Below, in pieces: positions 7,024 to 14,007 of a DNA stretch of 14,007 bases. Position numbers and translations under genes: made by a program. Each line of letters begins with the position of its first letter. Positions within the stretch are counted from its first letter, which is position 1. The notes below the pieces were generated by a model, which had not been told where the DNA came from, did no database searches, and was given only the letters and a program-made list of their open reading frames with translations. The DNA comes from an uncultured Alphaproteobacteria bacterium (lineage in GTDB: Bacteria > Pseudomonadota > Alphaproteobacteria > Micavibrionales > Micavibrionaceae), in NCBI GenBank assembly GCA_934538895.1, contig CAKTCH010000015.1, positions 1 through 14,007 of the forward strand, in the 5' to 3' direction.

Positions 7024-7308
7024 TTATTTCTTGGCTTTTTTGTCGCCGCCGTTGCCAGCGTGACCGCCAAACGTACGTGTCGGCGCGAATTCGCCCAGTT
7101 TGTGGCCGATCATTTGGTCGGTCACCAGAACAGGGATGAATTTCTTGCCGTTGTGCACGCCAAATGTCAGCCCGACGAAGTTCGGGAGGATGGTCGAGCG
7201 GCGAGACCAGGTCTTGATAACCTCTTTCTTCGCAGCTGCACGCATCGTCTCGACCTTTTTCAGGAGGTGACGGTCAACAAACGGGCCTTTCCAAACTGAA
7301 CGAGCCAT
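7024..7308 (-). CDS. rpsS: 30S ribosomal protein S19
   Basis: S19 is a head protein of the small subunit that pairs with S13 and contacts the subunit bridge. The 94-residue product carries MARSVWKGPFVDRHLLKKV, TWSRRSTILPNFVGLTFGVHNGKKFIPV and MIGHKLGEFAPTRTFGGH, the full S19 signature. It starts 11 bases after rplB, the shortest spacing in the operon, and has only a weak Shine-Dalgarno, suggesting translational coupling to rplB. Confidence 0.98.
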   Translation of the reverse strand: MARSVWKGPFVDRHLLKKVETMRAAAKKEVIKTWSRRSTILPNFVGLTFGVHNGKKFIPVLVTDQMIGHKLGEFAPTRTFGGHAGNGGDKKAKK

Positions 7309-7319
7309 ATCTTACAAAC

Positions 7320-8135
7320 CTATTTCTTACGGCGGCGGATAATGAACTTATCCGTGGCCTTGTTGCTACGTGTTTTGAAACCTTTAGCCGGAACGCCTGT
7401 CGGTGAAGACCAGTTCGTACCGCCCTTGGTACGGCCACCGTGCGGGTGGTCGACCGGGTTCATAACGATACCGCGTACGTGCGGACGACGACCCTTCCAA
7501 CGGGCACGACCGGCTTTGCCGACGTTCTCGTTCAGGTGATCCGGATTTGAAACGGCACCAACGGTCGCCATGCATTCCTGGCGAACGACGCGCAGCTCGC
7601 CGGAAGCCAGCTTGATCTGGGCGTAGCCCTGATCGCGACCAATCAGCTGACCGTAAGTACCGGCGGCACGGCAGAGCTGGCCGCCCTTGCCCGGCTTCAT
7701 TTCGATATTGTGAATGATCGTACCCACCGGCATGCTACGCAGTTGCATGGCGTTGCCCGGCTTCACGTCGGTCTTTTCACCGGCGATTACCTTGTCGCCC
7801 GCTTTCAGGCGTTGCGGCGCCAGGATGTAGGCCTTTTCACCGTTCGGATACACGATCAGCGCGATATGTGCCGTACGGTTCGGATCGTATTCCAGACGTT
7901 CGACAGTCGCTTCCACATCCCATGTACGGCGTTTCCAGTCGATGATACGGTATTTCTGCTTGTGACCGCCACCACGGTGGCGCACCATGATGCGACCGGT
8001 ATTGTTACGACCGCCGGACCTGTTCTGACCTTCGATCAGACTGCGTTCCGGGCCGCCCTTCCACAGGCCGCTGCGGTCGCTCATAACCAGTTCGCGCTGG
8101 CTTGGCGTCACGGGGTTGTATTTCTTCAAAGCCAT
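7320..8135 (-). CDS. rplB: 50S ribosomal protein L2
   Basis: L2 is needed for subunit joining and lies close to the peptidyl transferase centre. The 271-residue product has the N-terminal MALKKYNPVTPSQR, the RNA-binding core GGGHKQKYRIIDWKR and the C-terminal MNPVDHPHGG (225-234). His230 there matches the conserved His229 of E. coli. It ends with GWSSP-like SSPTGVPAKGFKTR and a basic tail. Length is standard. AAGGAAGG lies eight bases before the ATG at 8135. The 79-base gap to rplW upstream is the longest inside the operon and holds a palindromic repeat. Confidence 0.99.
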   Translation of the reverse strand: MALKKYNPVTPSQRELVMSDRSGLWKGGPERSLIEGQNRSGGRNNTGRIMVRHRGGGHKQKYRIIDWKRRTWDVEATVERLEYDPNRTAHIALIVYPNGEKAYILAPQRLKAGDKVIAGEKTDVKPGNAMQLRSMPVGTIIHNIEMKPGKGGQLCRAAGTYGQLIGRDQGYAQIKLASGELRVVRQECMATVGAVSNPDHLNENVGKAGRARWKGRRPHVRGIVMNPVDHPHGGRTKGGTNWSSPTGVPAKGFKTRSNKATDKFIIRRRKK

Positions 8136-8166
8136 TTGTTCAGCCTTCCTTCTTTACTTTCACTAG

Positions 8167-8204
8167 ATCCCCGCTTTCGCCGGGATGACGGCCCGAGGCC
8201 GTCA
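8167..8204 (-). repeat. REP-like palindromic intergenic element between rplW and rplB
   Basis: Two back-to-back inverted repeats lie here. Bases 8186-8193 (TGACGGCC) and 8197-8204 (GGCCGTCA) form a perfect 8-bp stem with a three-base loop. Bases 8167-8174 and 8179-8186 form a stem with one mismatch (8072-type C against C at 8172 and 8181) around TTTC, which reads GAAA, a GNRA tetraloop, in the mRNA. The GATCCCCGCTTTCGC...GGGATGACG pattern is, from my knowledge, a dispersed palindrome common in proteobacterial genomes, often seen mistranslated as DPRFRGDD. No T-run follows either stem, so it is not an intrinsic terminator. Confidence 0.75.
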
Positions 8205-8214
8205 CTTCTAATTC

Positions 8215-8535
8215 TTATGCGCCGACGTCGATCGTTGAACCTTCAACGAGGGTTACAACAGCTTTTTTGACGTCGCTACGGAACACTTTTTTGCCTTTAG
8301 AGCTTTTTGTCTTGCCCTTGTTGACCAATGTGTTCACGCCTTTGACCTTTACGCCGAAGAGAACCTCCACAGCGGTTTTGATCTGCGGTTTCGTGGCTGT
8401 CAGCGGCACACGGAACGTGACCTGGCCATGCTCGGAACCGCGCGCGGATTTTTCTGTCACGACCGGGCGGCTGACGATGTCATACATCCACGGTGCTTCT
8501 TGTACTTTGTCTGTCTTTTTCGCTTTAGCAGCCAT
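8215..8535 (-). CDS. rplW: 50S ribosomal protein L23
   Basis: L23 sits at the exit-tunnel rim and is the docking site of trigger factor and signal recognition particle. The 106-residue product has the family features YDIVSRPVVTEKSARGSEHGQVTFRVPLTATKPQIKTAVEVLFGVKVKGVNTLVNKGK. It starts with a short basic lead MAAKAKKTDK. Length is typical of the family. AAGGAAG precedes the ATG at 8535, 12 bases after rplD. Downstream, the repeat-bearing gap separates it from rplB. Confidence 0.98.
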   Translation of the reverse strand: MAAKAKKTDKVQEAPWMYDIVSRPVVTEKSARGSEHGQVTFRVPLTATKPQIKTAVEVLFGVKVKGVNTLVNKGKTKSSKGKKVFRSDVKKAVVTLVEGSTIDVGA

Positions 8536-8547
8536 TTTTCAACTTCC

Positions 8548-9171
8548 TTATGCTTTCAGGCGGGCTGTCAGATCTTCAACAGCTTCCTTGGTCAGCACCA
8601 GCGTGTCGCGGCGGATAATGTCATAGACATTGGCGCCTTGGCTGGGCAATACATCGATACGCGGCAGGTTATTGGTCGCGCGGGCGAAATTGGCATCAAC
8701 TTCCTTGCCGCACAAAACCAGTGCCGATTTCCAGCCCAGAGCCGCAAACGCAGCCGCCATCGGCTTGGTTTTGTGGTCCTTGGCCACAGCTGCGTCAAGA
8801 ATGACGAGCTTGTTGTTTTTCACTTTGTCAGACAACGCCATACGCAGAGCCAGCGCGCGCACTTTCTTCGGCAGATCGTGTGCGTAGGAACGCGGAGTCG
8901 GGCCGAAAATCACTGCGCCGCCACGCATTTGCGGGGAACGCAGGGAACCCTGACGGCCACGGCCACCGCCCTTTTGACCGAACGGCTTTTTACCCGTACC
9001 ACTCACTTCACCGATTTCCTTGGTGTCATGCGTGCCGGCGCGACGTTTAGCCAGCTGATAGTTCACCATGCGGTGAAGCAGGGCAGCTTTTACGTCAACA
9101 TTGAACACGGCATCGTCCAGTTCGATCTGGCCCGCTTCCTTGTTCTCGATTGTTTTGACCGCGACTTTCAT
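8548..9171 (-). CDS. rplD: 50S ribosomal protein L4
   Basis: L4 extends a loop into the exit tunnel; in E. coli it also represses the S10 operon through the S10 leader. The 207-residue product has the extended loop with GTGKKPFGQKGGGRGRQGSLRSPQMRGGAVIFGP (58-91), then SYAHDLPKKVRALALRMALSDK, and the C-terminal NVYDIIRRDTLVLTKEAVEDL. The ATG at 9171 follows AAAGGAC. Because only 27 bases separate tuf and rpsJ, no S10-type leader for L4 feedback is present here; any autoregulation would need another site. Confidence 0.98.
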   Translation of the reverse strand: MKVAVKTIENKEAGQIELDDAVFNVDVKAALLHRMVNYQLAKRRAGTHDTKEIGEVSGTGKKPFGQKGGGRGRQGSLRSPQMRGGAVIFGPTPRSYAHDLPKKVRALALRMALSDKVKNNKLVILDAAVAKDHKTKPMAAAFAALGWKSALVLCGKEVDANFARATNNLPRIDVLPSQGANVYDIIRRDTLVLTKEAVEDLTARLKA

Positions 9172-9199
9172 TTTGAAGAGTCCTTTGTTCTTTCGTTAC

Positions 9200-9940
9200 T
9201 TATTCCGCAGGAGCCTCGGCGGCTTGTTCCGCCGGAGCCTCCGTTGTTGTTTCCTGTGCTTTGGCAACGCCTTTCAGGCCCGCCGGCATCGGCACATCCG
9301 GGTGCGTCGGACGCTTGACGGCATCGCTGACCATGACCCAGCCGCTATCCGGACCGGGAACCGCGCCCTGCACCAGCAGCAGGCCCAGTTCGAGATCGTG
9401 ACCGACTACTTTCAGGTTCTGCGTAGTGACGGTTTCAACGCCGAAATGACCAGCCATCTTCTTGTTCTTGAAGGTGCGGCCTGGATCCTGACGCTGACCG
9501 GTCGAACCGTGGGAACGGTGAGACACGGACACACCGTGAGACGCGCGCAGACCACCGAAGTTCCAGCGCTTCATCGCGCCAGCAAAACCTTTACCGATCG
9601 TTTTCGCCTGTACGTCAACGAATTGACCGACAACGAAGTGGCTCGGGCACAGCTCGGCACCGACATCCAGCAGGTTTTCCGGAGAAACACGGAATTCAGC
9701 GACTTTTTTCTTCGGCTCGACCTTGGCGGCCCCGTAAACAGCACGCATCGCCTTGGACGTGTGGCTTGCCTTGGCAGTACCGGCACCCAGCTGCACAGCC
9801 ACGTAACCGTTTTTCTCTTGGGTGCGCACGCCGACAACCTGGCAGTTATCGATCTTCAGCACGGTCACCGGAACCTGACGACCTTCATCGTCAAATATCC
9901 TTGTCATGCCTTCCTTACGCGCTATCAGTCCAGTTCTCAT
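9200..9940 (-). CDS. rplC: 50S ribosomal protein L3 with acidic C-terminal tail
   Basis: L3 is an early 23S rRNA binder that reaches toward the peptidyl transferase centre. The 246-residue product has MRTGLIARKEGMTRIF, VGQFVDVQAKTIGKGFAGAMKRWNFGG, SHGVSVSHRSHGSTGQRQDPGRTFKNKKMAGHFG and VPGPDSGWVMV. The Gln of GQRQ lies where PrmB methylates E. coli L3. The last 18 residues (QETTTEAPAEQAAEAPAE) form an acidic Ala/Pro/Glu tail, opposite in charge to the other tails in this operon. TGGAGA precedes the ATG at 9940. Confidence 0.98.
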   Translation of the reverse strand: MRTGLIARKEGMTRIFDDEGRQVPVTVLKIDNCQVVGVRTQEKNGYVAVQLGAGTAKASHTSKAMRAVYGAAKVEPKKKVAEFRVSPENLLDVGAELCPSHFVVGQFVDVQAKTIGKGFAGAMKRWNFGGLRASHGVSVSHRSHGSTGQRQDPGRTFKNKKMAGHFGVETVTTQNLKVVGHDLELGLLLVQGAVPGPDSGWVMVSDAVKRPTHPDVPMPAGLKGVAKAQETTTEAPAEQAAEAPAE

Positions 9941-9965
9941 TTTAATCTCCAGTCACCACTTATGA

Positions 9966-10286
9966 TTAAGCGGCATCCTCAATTTTAATTTCAACGTCCA
10001 CGCCCGCCGCGAGGTCCAGCTTCATCAGCGCGCCAACGGTCAGGTCGGTCGGATCGATGATGTCCAGAACGCGCTTGTGCGTGCGGATCTCGTATGCGTC
10101 CATCGATTTTTTGTCGATGTGCGGGCTGCGCAGCACTGTAAAACGCTCAGTGCGGGTCGGCAGCGGTACGGGACCGCGCACACGGGCACCCGTGCGTTTC
10201 GCGGTATTTACGATCTCAGAAGTCGCCTGATCCAGAACCCTGTGATCGAACGCTTTCATACGAATGCGAATAACTTGCGTACCCAT
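9966..10286 (-). CDS. rpsJ: 30S ribosomal protein S10 (NusE)
   Basis: S10 is a small-subunit head protein and, as NusE, part of transcription antitermination complexes. The 106-residue product has IRIRMKAFDHRVLDQATSEIV, KRTGARVRGPVPLPTRTERFTVLRSPHIDKKSMDAYEIRTHKRVLDI, then DLAAGVDVEIKI. The N-terminus MGTQVIRIRM differs slightly from the common MQ(S/N)QxIRIRL form. AAGGAA precedes the ATG at 10286. The gene begins 27 bases after tuf, so it is probably co-transcribed with tuf rather than from its own promoter. Confidence 0.99.
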   Translation of the reverse strand: MGTQVIRIRMKAFDHRVLDQATSEIVNTAKRTGARVRGPVPLPTRTERFTVLRSPHIDKKSMDAYEIRTHKRVLDIIDPTDLTVGALMKLDLAAGVDVEIKIEDAA

Positions 10287-10313
10287 GTGCTTATTCCTTT
10301 ATATCCTTTAAAC

Positions 10314-11504
<1,191 letters not shown>

Positions 11505-11592
11505 TCTTCAAATGCTCCTACAGATTTCAGGGTTTTTAAGAGTTCATAAAAAGCGCGGCTCCGCAGGTGCAGTCGCCTCCAGCGCGGACCGA

Positions 11593-11621
11593 GATTTAGG
11601 AAAGTTAGGCGGCTGTGTCAA
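11593..11621 (-). promoter_or_regulatory. Candidate sigma70 promoter for tuf and the ribosomal operon
   Basis: On the minus strand a perfect TTGACA (11621-11616) is followed by a 17-base spacer and TAAATC (11598-11593), a three-of-six match to the -10 box. Transcription would start near 11586, giving a leader of about 80 bases before the tuf ATG. The gap from 11505 to 11679 holds no gene. The leader includes a GC-rich stretch with a short GCGG/CCGC stem before a run of five T, too weak to call an attenuator. Position and -35 quality support a promoter; the -10 box is only fair. Confidence 0.65.
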
Positions 11622-11679
11622 CCTGTTTTATCGCGGTTTTCAGCGCTTTATGCTTGGCTGCGCCGGTTTTTTACAGAAT

Positions 11680-12246
11680 TTAAGCGCCGCGCCAGTCGCC
11701 CTCGGTCAGGATCTGGCTGCCGGCGCACCATATATCGCCGCCGACACGGGCGGCGCCGCCGACCCAGCAGCTGCCGACCAGATGCGCATTGTCGCGTATG
11801 ACGGCGTGGCCCGAGACCAGGGTATTTCCGGAAATCACGGTATGGCCGTAGACGCACGCATTGCCGAAGATGCGCGCAGAGCCGCCGAGATTGCTGTGGC
11901 CGTAGATGCGGGCATTTTCGAACGCCCATGCATGGTCGTGCAACAGGGCGTTCTCGCCGACCCAGGCATGACCCCAGACGCGGGAATGGCCGATGGCGCA
12001 GGCATCGCCCGCGAGCCAGGAATCGCCGTCCTGCGCGAGGTTGTCGAGCGATTGCACATAACCGCCCAGATCGCCCTTCTTCACCCGCAGGCCGACGGCG
12101 CGCAGCGCCCGAATGCGGTAAACCGTCACCTCGCGCGCCGCCGCGCGATCAGGCACCTGGCGGCTGTCGCGAAAAACCAGTTCATATTTATCGCCGGGCG
12201 GCTTGCGGCAATAGGGCAGTAATTTCGTCTGTTTGCTGACAGGCAT
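11680..12246 (-). CDS. Hexapeptide-repeat left-handed beta-helix protein (YdcK/phage-like)
   Basis: The product has 188 residues. After a poorly conserved start come KYELVF (20-25), TVYRIRALRAV (41-51), KKGDLGGYVQSLDNLAQDGDSW (56-77) and then about 16 imperfect hexapeptide turns (78-174) of the form A-x-[VI]-x-G-[NHD], for example ARIYGH and ARIFGN. The GDLGGYV...NL...GDSW lead followed by such turns is typical of beta-helix proteins encoded by prophages and of E. coli YdcK, whose role is unknown to me. No transferase active-site motif is visible, so the role is probably structural. There is no clear Shine-Dalgarno before the ATG at 12246. No signal peptide is seen. It lies 175 bases upstream of tuf on the same strand. 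Confidence 0.8.
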   Translation of the reverse strand: MPVSKQTKLLPYCRKPPGDKYELVFRDSRQVPDRAAAREVTVYRIRALRAVGLRVKKGDLGGYVQSLDNLAQDGDSWLAGDACAIGHSRVWGHAWVGENALLHDHAWAFENARIYGHSNLGGSARIFGNACVYGHTVISGNTLVSGHAVIRDNAHLVGSCWVGGAARVGGDIWCAGSQILTEGDWRGA

Positions 12247-12490
12247 GGATGTGGATTTCCGGGCAGGGAAAGGAGGGGCGCATGAAAGCCGGGCCGATCA
12301 TGTATCATATTCCCCCTCTTTCGGCTAGGGGTTCAACGCCTAAAAAATGCAACCCTGACATTTTAAAATATCAAGTTAATACAATGGAACCCTAATATTT
12401 CCCGCGGAAGACACATTCATGAAAGGATCGCGCGAAATAGTTTTTTGACCAGCATGAAAAGAAGCGGATAGCTTGCCTTAAATTACGTGC
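12247..12490 (-). other. Intergenic gap between the RTX gene and the beta-helix gene
   Basis: This non-coding gap of 244 bases should hold the end of the RTX transcript and the promoter of the beta-helix gene. I see no GC-rich stem with a T-run, so RTX termination is unexplained. A TATGAT box (12309-12304, minus strand) is a possible -10, but the nearest TTGAAC lies 21 bases upstream, too far for a good promoter. Bases 12341-12400 are much richer in A+T than the surroundings. Confidence 0.5.
12346..12393. repeat. Short direct repeat flanking an AT palindrome
   Basis: The 11-base word AATGCAACCCT (12346-12356) recurs with one change as AATGGAACCCT (12383-12393), 37 bases apart. Between them lies the 10-base palindrome ATTTTAAAAT (12360-12369). 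The arrangement could be an operator region upstream of the beta-helix gene, but words this short can recur by chance and there is no second site in the window to compare. Confidence 0.3.
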
Positions 12491-14007
12491 TCACGCCACG
12501 ATCAGGTTTCCGCTGGTGACCAGGGTGTTTTCATCCGTCAGGCCTGTTACGCCGTGAATGGCCGCGATCTGGGCCATGCTGTAGGTACCGCCCGCACCAT
12601 CGCGATCAACGTTCAGAATCGTGTCTGTGCCGCTGGTGGTCATTTCCACCCAGTCTGTCAGCAGGTCGTTCAAAGGATCGTAAAGGCTCAGGAGATCGGA
12701 AATATCGATCGCGTCATCCGCAAGGTTAAAATCTTTGATGACATCAACGTTATTGAACGCGCTGGCCGTTTCGAAAACGAAAATATCGTCGTCTGCCCCG
12801 CCAAACAGCGTATCAAGACCATCGCCGCCATAGAGCGTATCGTTGCCGTCGCCGCCATGGAGAAGATCGTTCCCGGCCTCCCCATAGAGCACGTCATCAC
12901 CGGCACCGCCATGAACGTCGTCATGACCGCCGCCCGCCTGGACGGTATCATGACCGCCCCCGGCCAGAATCGTTTCATCGGCTGAAGTATAAGCGATCAG
13001 ATCATTGCCTGCCGTGCCGTACACCCACGACGCATAGTCGGGCAGGCTCGTGAGGAAGCCGTCGTCGAAGGCTATCGACTCGATTCTATAGCTTGCTCCA
13101 TTGCGCAGGTTCTCGACGGTAACTTCGTCTACGCCGGACGTTACTATGATCCTGGTATTGTAAGTGCCTGTATTGGTGAATGTTATGCTGTTGGCGTCTA
13201 TACCCGGACCCATGCGCAATAGCTCGTTCCCGCCGCCGCTATCCTTGACGATATCCAGCCCGGCCGTATAGACGAAAATATCGTTGCCGTTGCCACCGGT
13301 CAGCGTATCGTCGCCCGCGCCGCCGTGGAGGATATCATCCCCGTCGCCGCCACTGAGGGTATCGTTGCCCGCATCGCCATACAGGATATCGGCATCATTT
13401 CCACCGTTCAGAGAATCGGCGCCGTCGCCGCCATAGAGGATGTCGTTACCGCTTCCGCCATTCAGCGTGTCGTCACCGCCGTAGCCGTAAATCACATCAT
13501 TGATACTGGCCCCGGAAGTAATGCCGGAGATAGTGTTATTGCTTTCATTCCCATAGGTTACGATCTGCATGGATGAAAGAGCGCGTGTGCTGTCATCCGC
13601 GAAACGCAAGGTTTCAATATTGCGCGTACCATAGAATTGATCGGTAATCACAATAGAATTCCCGGCATCCATCGCAATCGAAAGGTCGTTCAACGCCCCG
13701 AAATTACGGCTGAAGGTCAGACTCTCCGCCGTCCACCCGGACGCAAAGCGTATCTCATCATTCGCGCCGCTGCTATCGGTTATCGTATCATGCCCGCTTG
13801 CATATATATAAGTGTCGTCATCGCCGCCACCCGTCATGTCATCATCGCCGGCACCGCCTTCGAGCCAGTCATTGCCGGTGCTGCCCTCAAGATCGTCGTT
13901 ACCGTCGCCACCATAGAGGGCATCGTCGCCGCTGCCCCCTTTCAGGACGTCATCGCCGTCGCCGCCGTAAAGCGTGTCGTTCCCGTTGCCGCCGTTCAGC
14001 GTATCGT
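12491..14007 (-). CDS. RTX-type Ca2+-binding protein exported by type I secretion (5' end outside window)
   Basis: The frame is open to the window edge, so only the C-terminal 505 or so residues are seen. There are three blocks of GGxGxDxLx nonapeptides: about 14007-13814, 13501-13268 and 13021-12779. These fold into Ca2+-binding beta-rolls after export. Between them are two linkers of about 80 residues with the pattern DTYIYASGHDTITDSSG...IETLRFADDS and DIFVYTAGLDIVKDSGGG...IESIAFDDG, like the haemolysin-type calcium-binding related domain. The C-terminus (VDVIKDFNLADDAIDISDLL ... VTGLTDENTLVTSGNLIVA) matches the VCA0849-type type I secretion target domain. The N-terminal effector or adhesin part is missing, so the function is unknown. 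No secretion genes are in the window. Confidence 0.93.
   Translation of the reverse strand, partial: DTLNGGNGNDTLYGGDGDDVLKGGSGDDALYGGDGNDDLEGSTGNDWLEGGAGDDDMTGGGDDDTYIYASGHDTITDSSGANDEIRFASGWTAESLTFSRNFGALNDLSIAMDAGNSIVITDQFYGTRNIETLRFADDSTRALSSMQIVTYGNESNNTISGITSGASINDVIYGYGGDDTLNGGSGNDILYGGDGADSLNGGNDADILYGDAGNDTLSGGDGDDILHGGAGDDTLTGGNGNDIFVYTAGLDIVKDSGGGNELLRMGPGIDANSITFTNTGTYNTRIIVTSGVDEVTVENLRNGASYRIESIAFDDGFLTSLPDYASWVYGTAGNDLIAYTSADETILAGGGHDTVQAGGGHDDVHGGAGDDVLYGEAGNDLLHGGDGNDTLYGGDGLDTLFGGADDDIFVFETASAFNNVDVIKDFNLADDAIDISDLLSLYDPLNDLLTDWVEMTTSGTDTILNVDRDGAGGTYSMAQIAAIHGVTGLTDENTLVTSGNLIVA

Noticed and set aside
8167..8204. The rplW-rplB hairpins as an intrinsic terminator
   Set aside because: Neither stem is followed by a T-run on the minus strand, and the essential rplB and all later genes lie downstream.
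11505..11679. A tRNA gene or riboswitch upstream of tuf
   Set aside because: I found no cloverleaf, T-loop motif or known riboswitch core; only the promoter and a GC-rich leader are supported.
12126..12308. A 60-codon minus-strand frame overlapping the start of the beta-helix gene
   Set aside because: It overlaps in another frame, shows no motif, and the beta-helix frame carries clear family features.
12779..13501. Regularly spaced DNA repeats resembling a CRISPR array
   Set aside because: The repeats keep one reading frame, have a nine-codon period and encode GGxGxD nonapeptides; there are no unique spacers of constant length.

Overview
The window is the 5'-to-3' minus-strand run of a bacterial translation super-operon. 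It carries tuf, the complete S10 operon and the spc operon as far as rplO, preceded on the same strand by two accessory genes. The protein sequences (EF-Tu, the L15 motif GVAINGFEGGQMPLYRRLPKRGF, the L2 C-terminus, the zinc-free S14) are of alphaproteobacterial type. I cannot place the organism below class from sequence alone. All convincing genes are on the minus strand, so transcription runs from right to left.

Region by region, in the direction of transcription. (1) 14007-12491: the 3' part of an RTX protein, cut by the window edge, with three blocks of Ca2+-binding nonapeptide repeats, two non-repeat linkers and a C-terminal type I secretion target domain. (2) 12490-12247: a gap of 244 bases with an AT-rich patch, a short direct repeat and no clear terminator. 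(3) 12246-11680: a small hexapeptide-repeat (left-handed beta-helix) protein like those found in phages and in E. coli YdcK. (4) 11679-11505: a gap holding a strong-looking sigma70 promoter (TTGACA, 17-base spacer, TAAATC) and the tuf leader. (5) 11504-91: tuf, rpsJ, rplC, rplD, rplW, rplB, rpsS, rplV, rpsC, rplP, rpmC, rpsQ, rplN, rplX, rplE, rpsN, rpsH, rplF, rplR, rpsE, rpmD, rplO. Gaps are mostly 11-45 bases and most genes have a Shine-Dalgarno sequence. (6) 67-40: a hairpin with a T-run that ends the unit after rplO.

The 22 tuf-to-rplO genes are probably one transcription unit driven mainly from the tuf promoter: the 27-base tuf-rpsJ gap leaves no room for an E. coli-style S10 leader. 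Four things are out of the ordinary. The usual rpsL-rpsG-fusA genes are absent upstream of tuf and replaced by the accessory genes. A palindromic intergenic repeat sits inside the operon between rplW and rplB. Several ribosomal proteins carry long low-complexity tails (Ala/Lys-rich in L22, L29, S17 and L30; acidic Ala/Pro/Glu in L3). A terminator separates rplO from the secY position. I did not find a clearly new defence or mobile system in this window.
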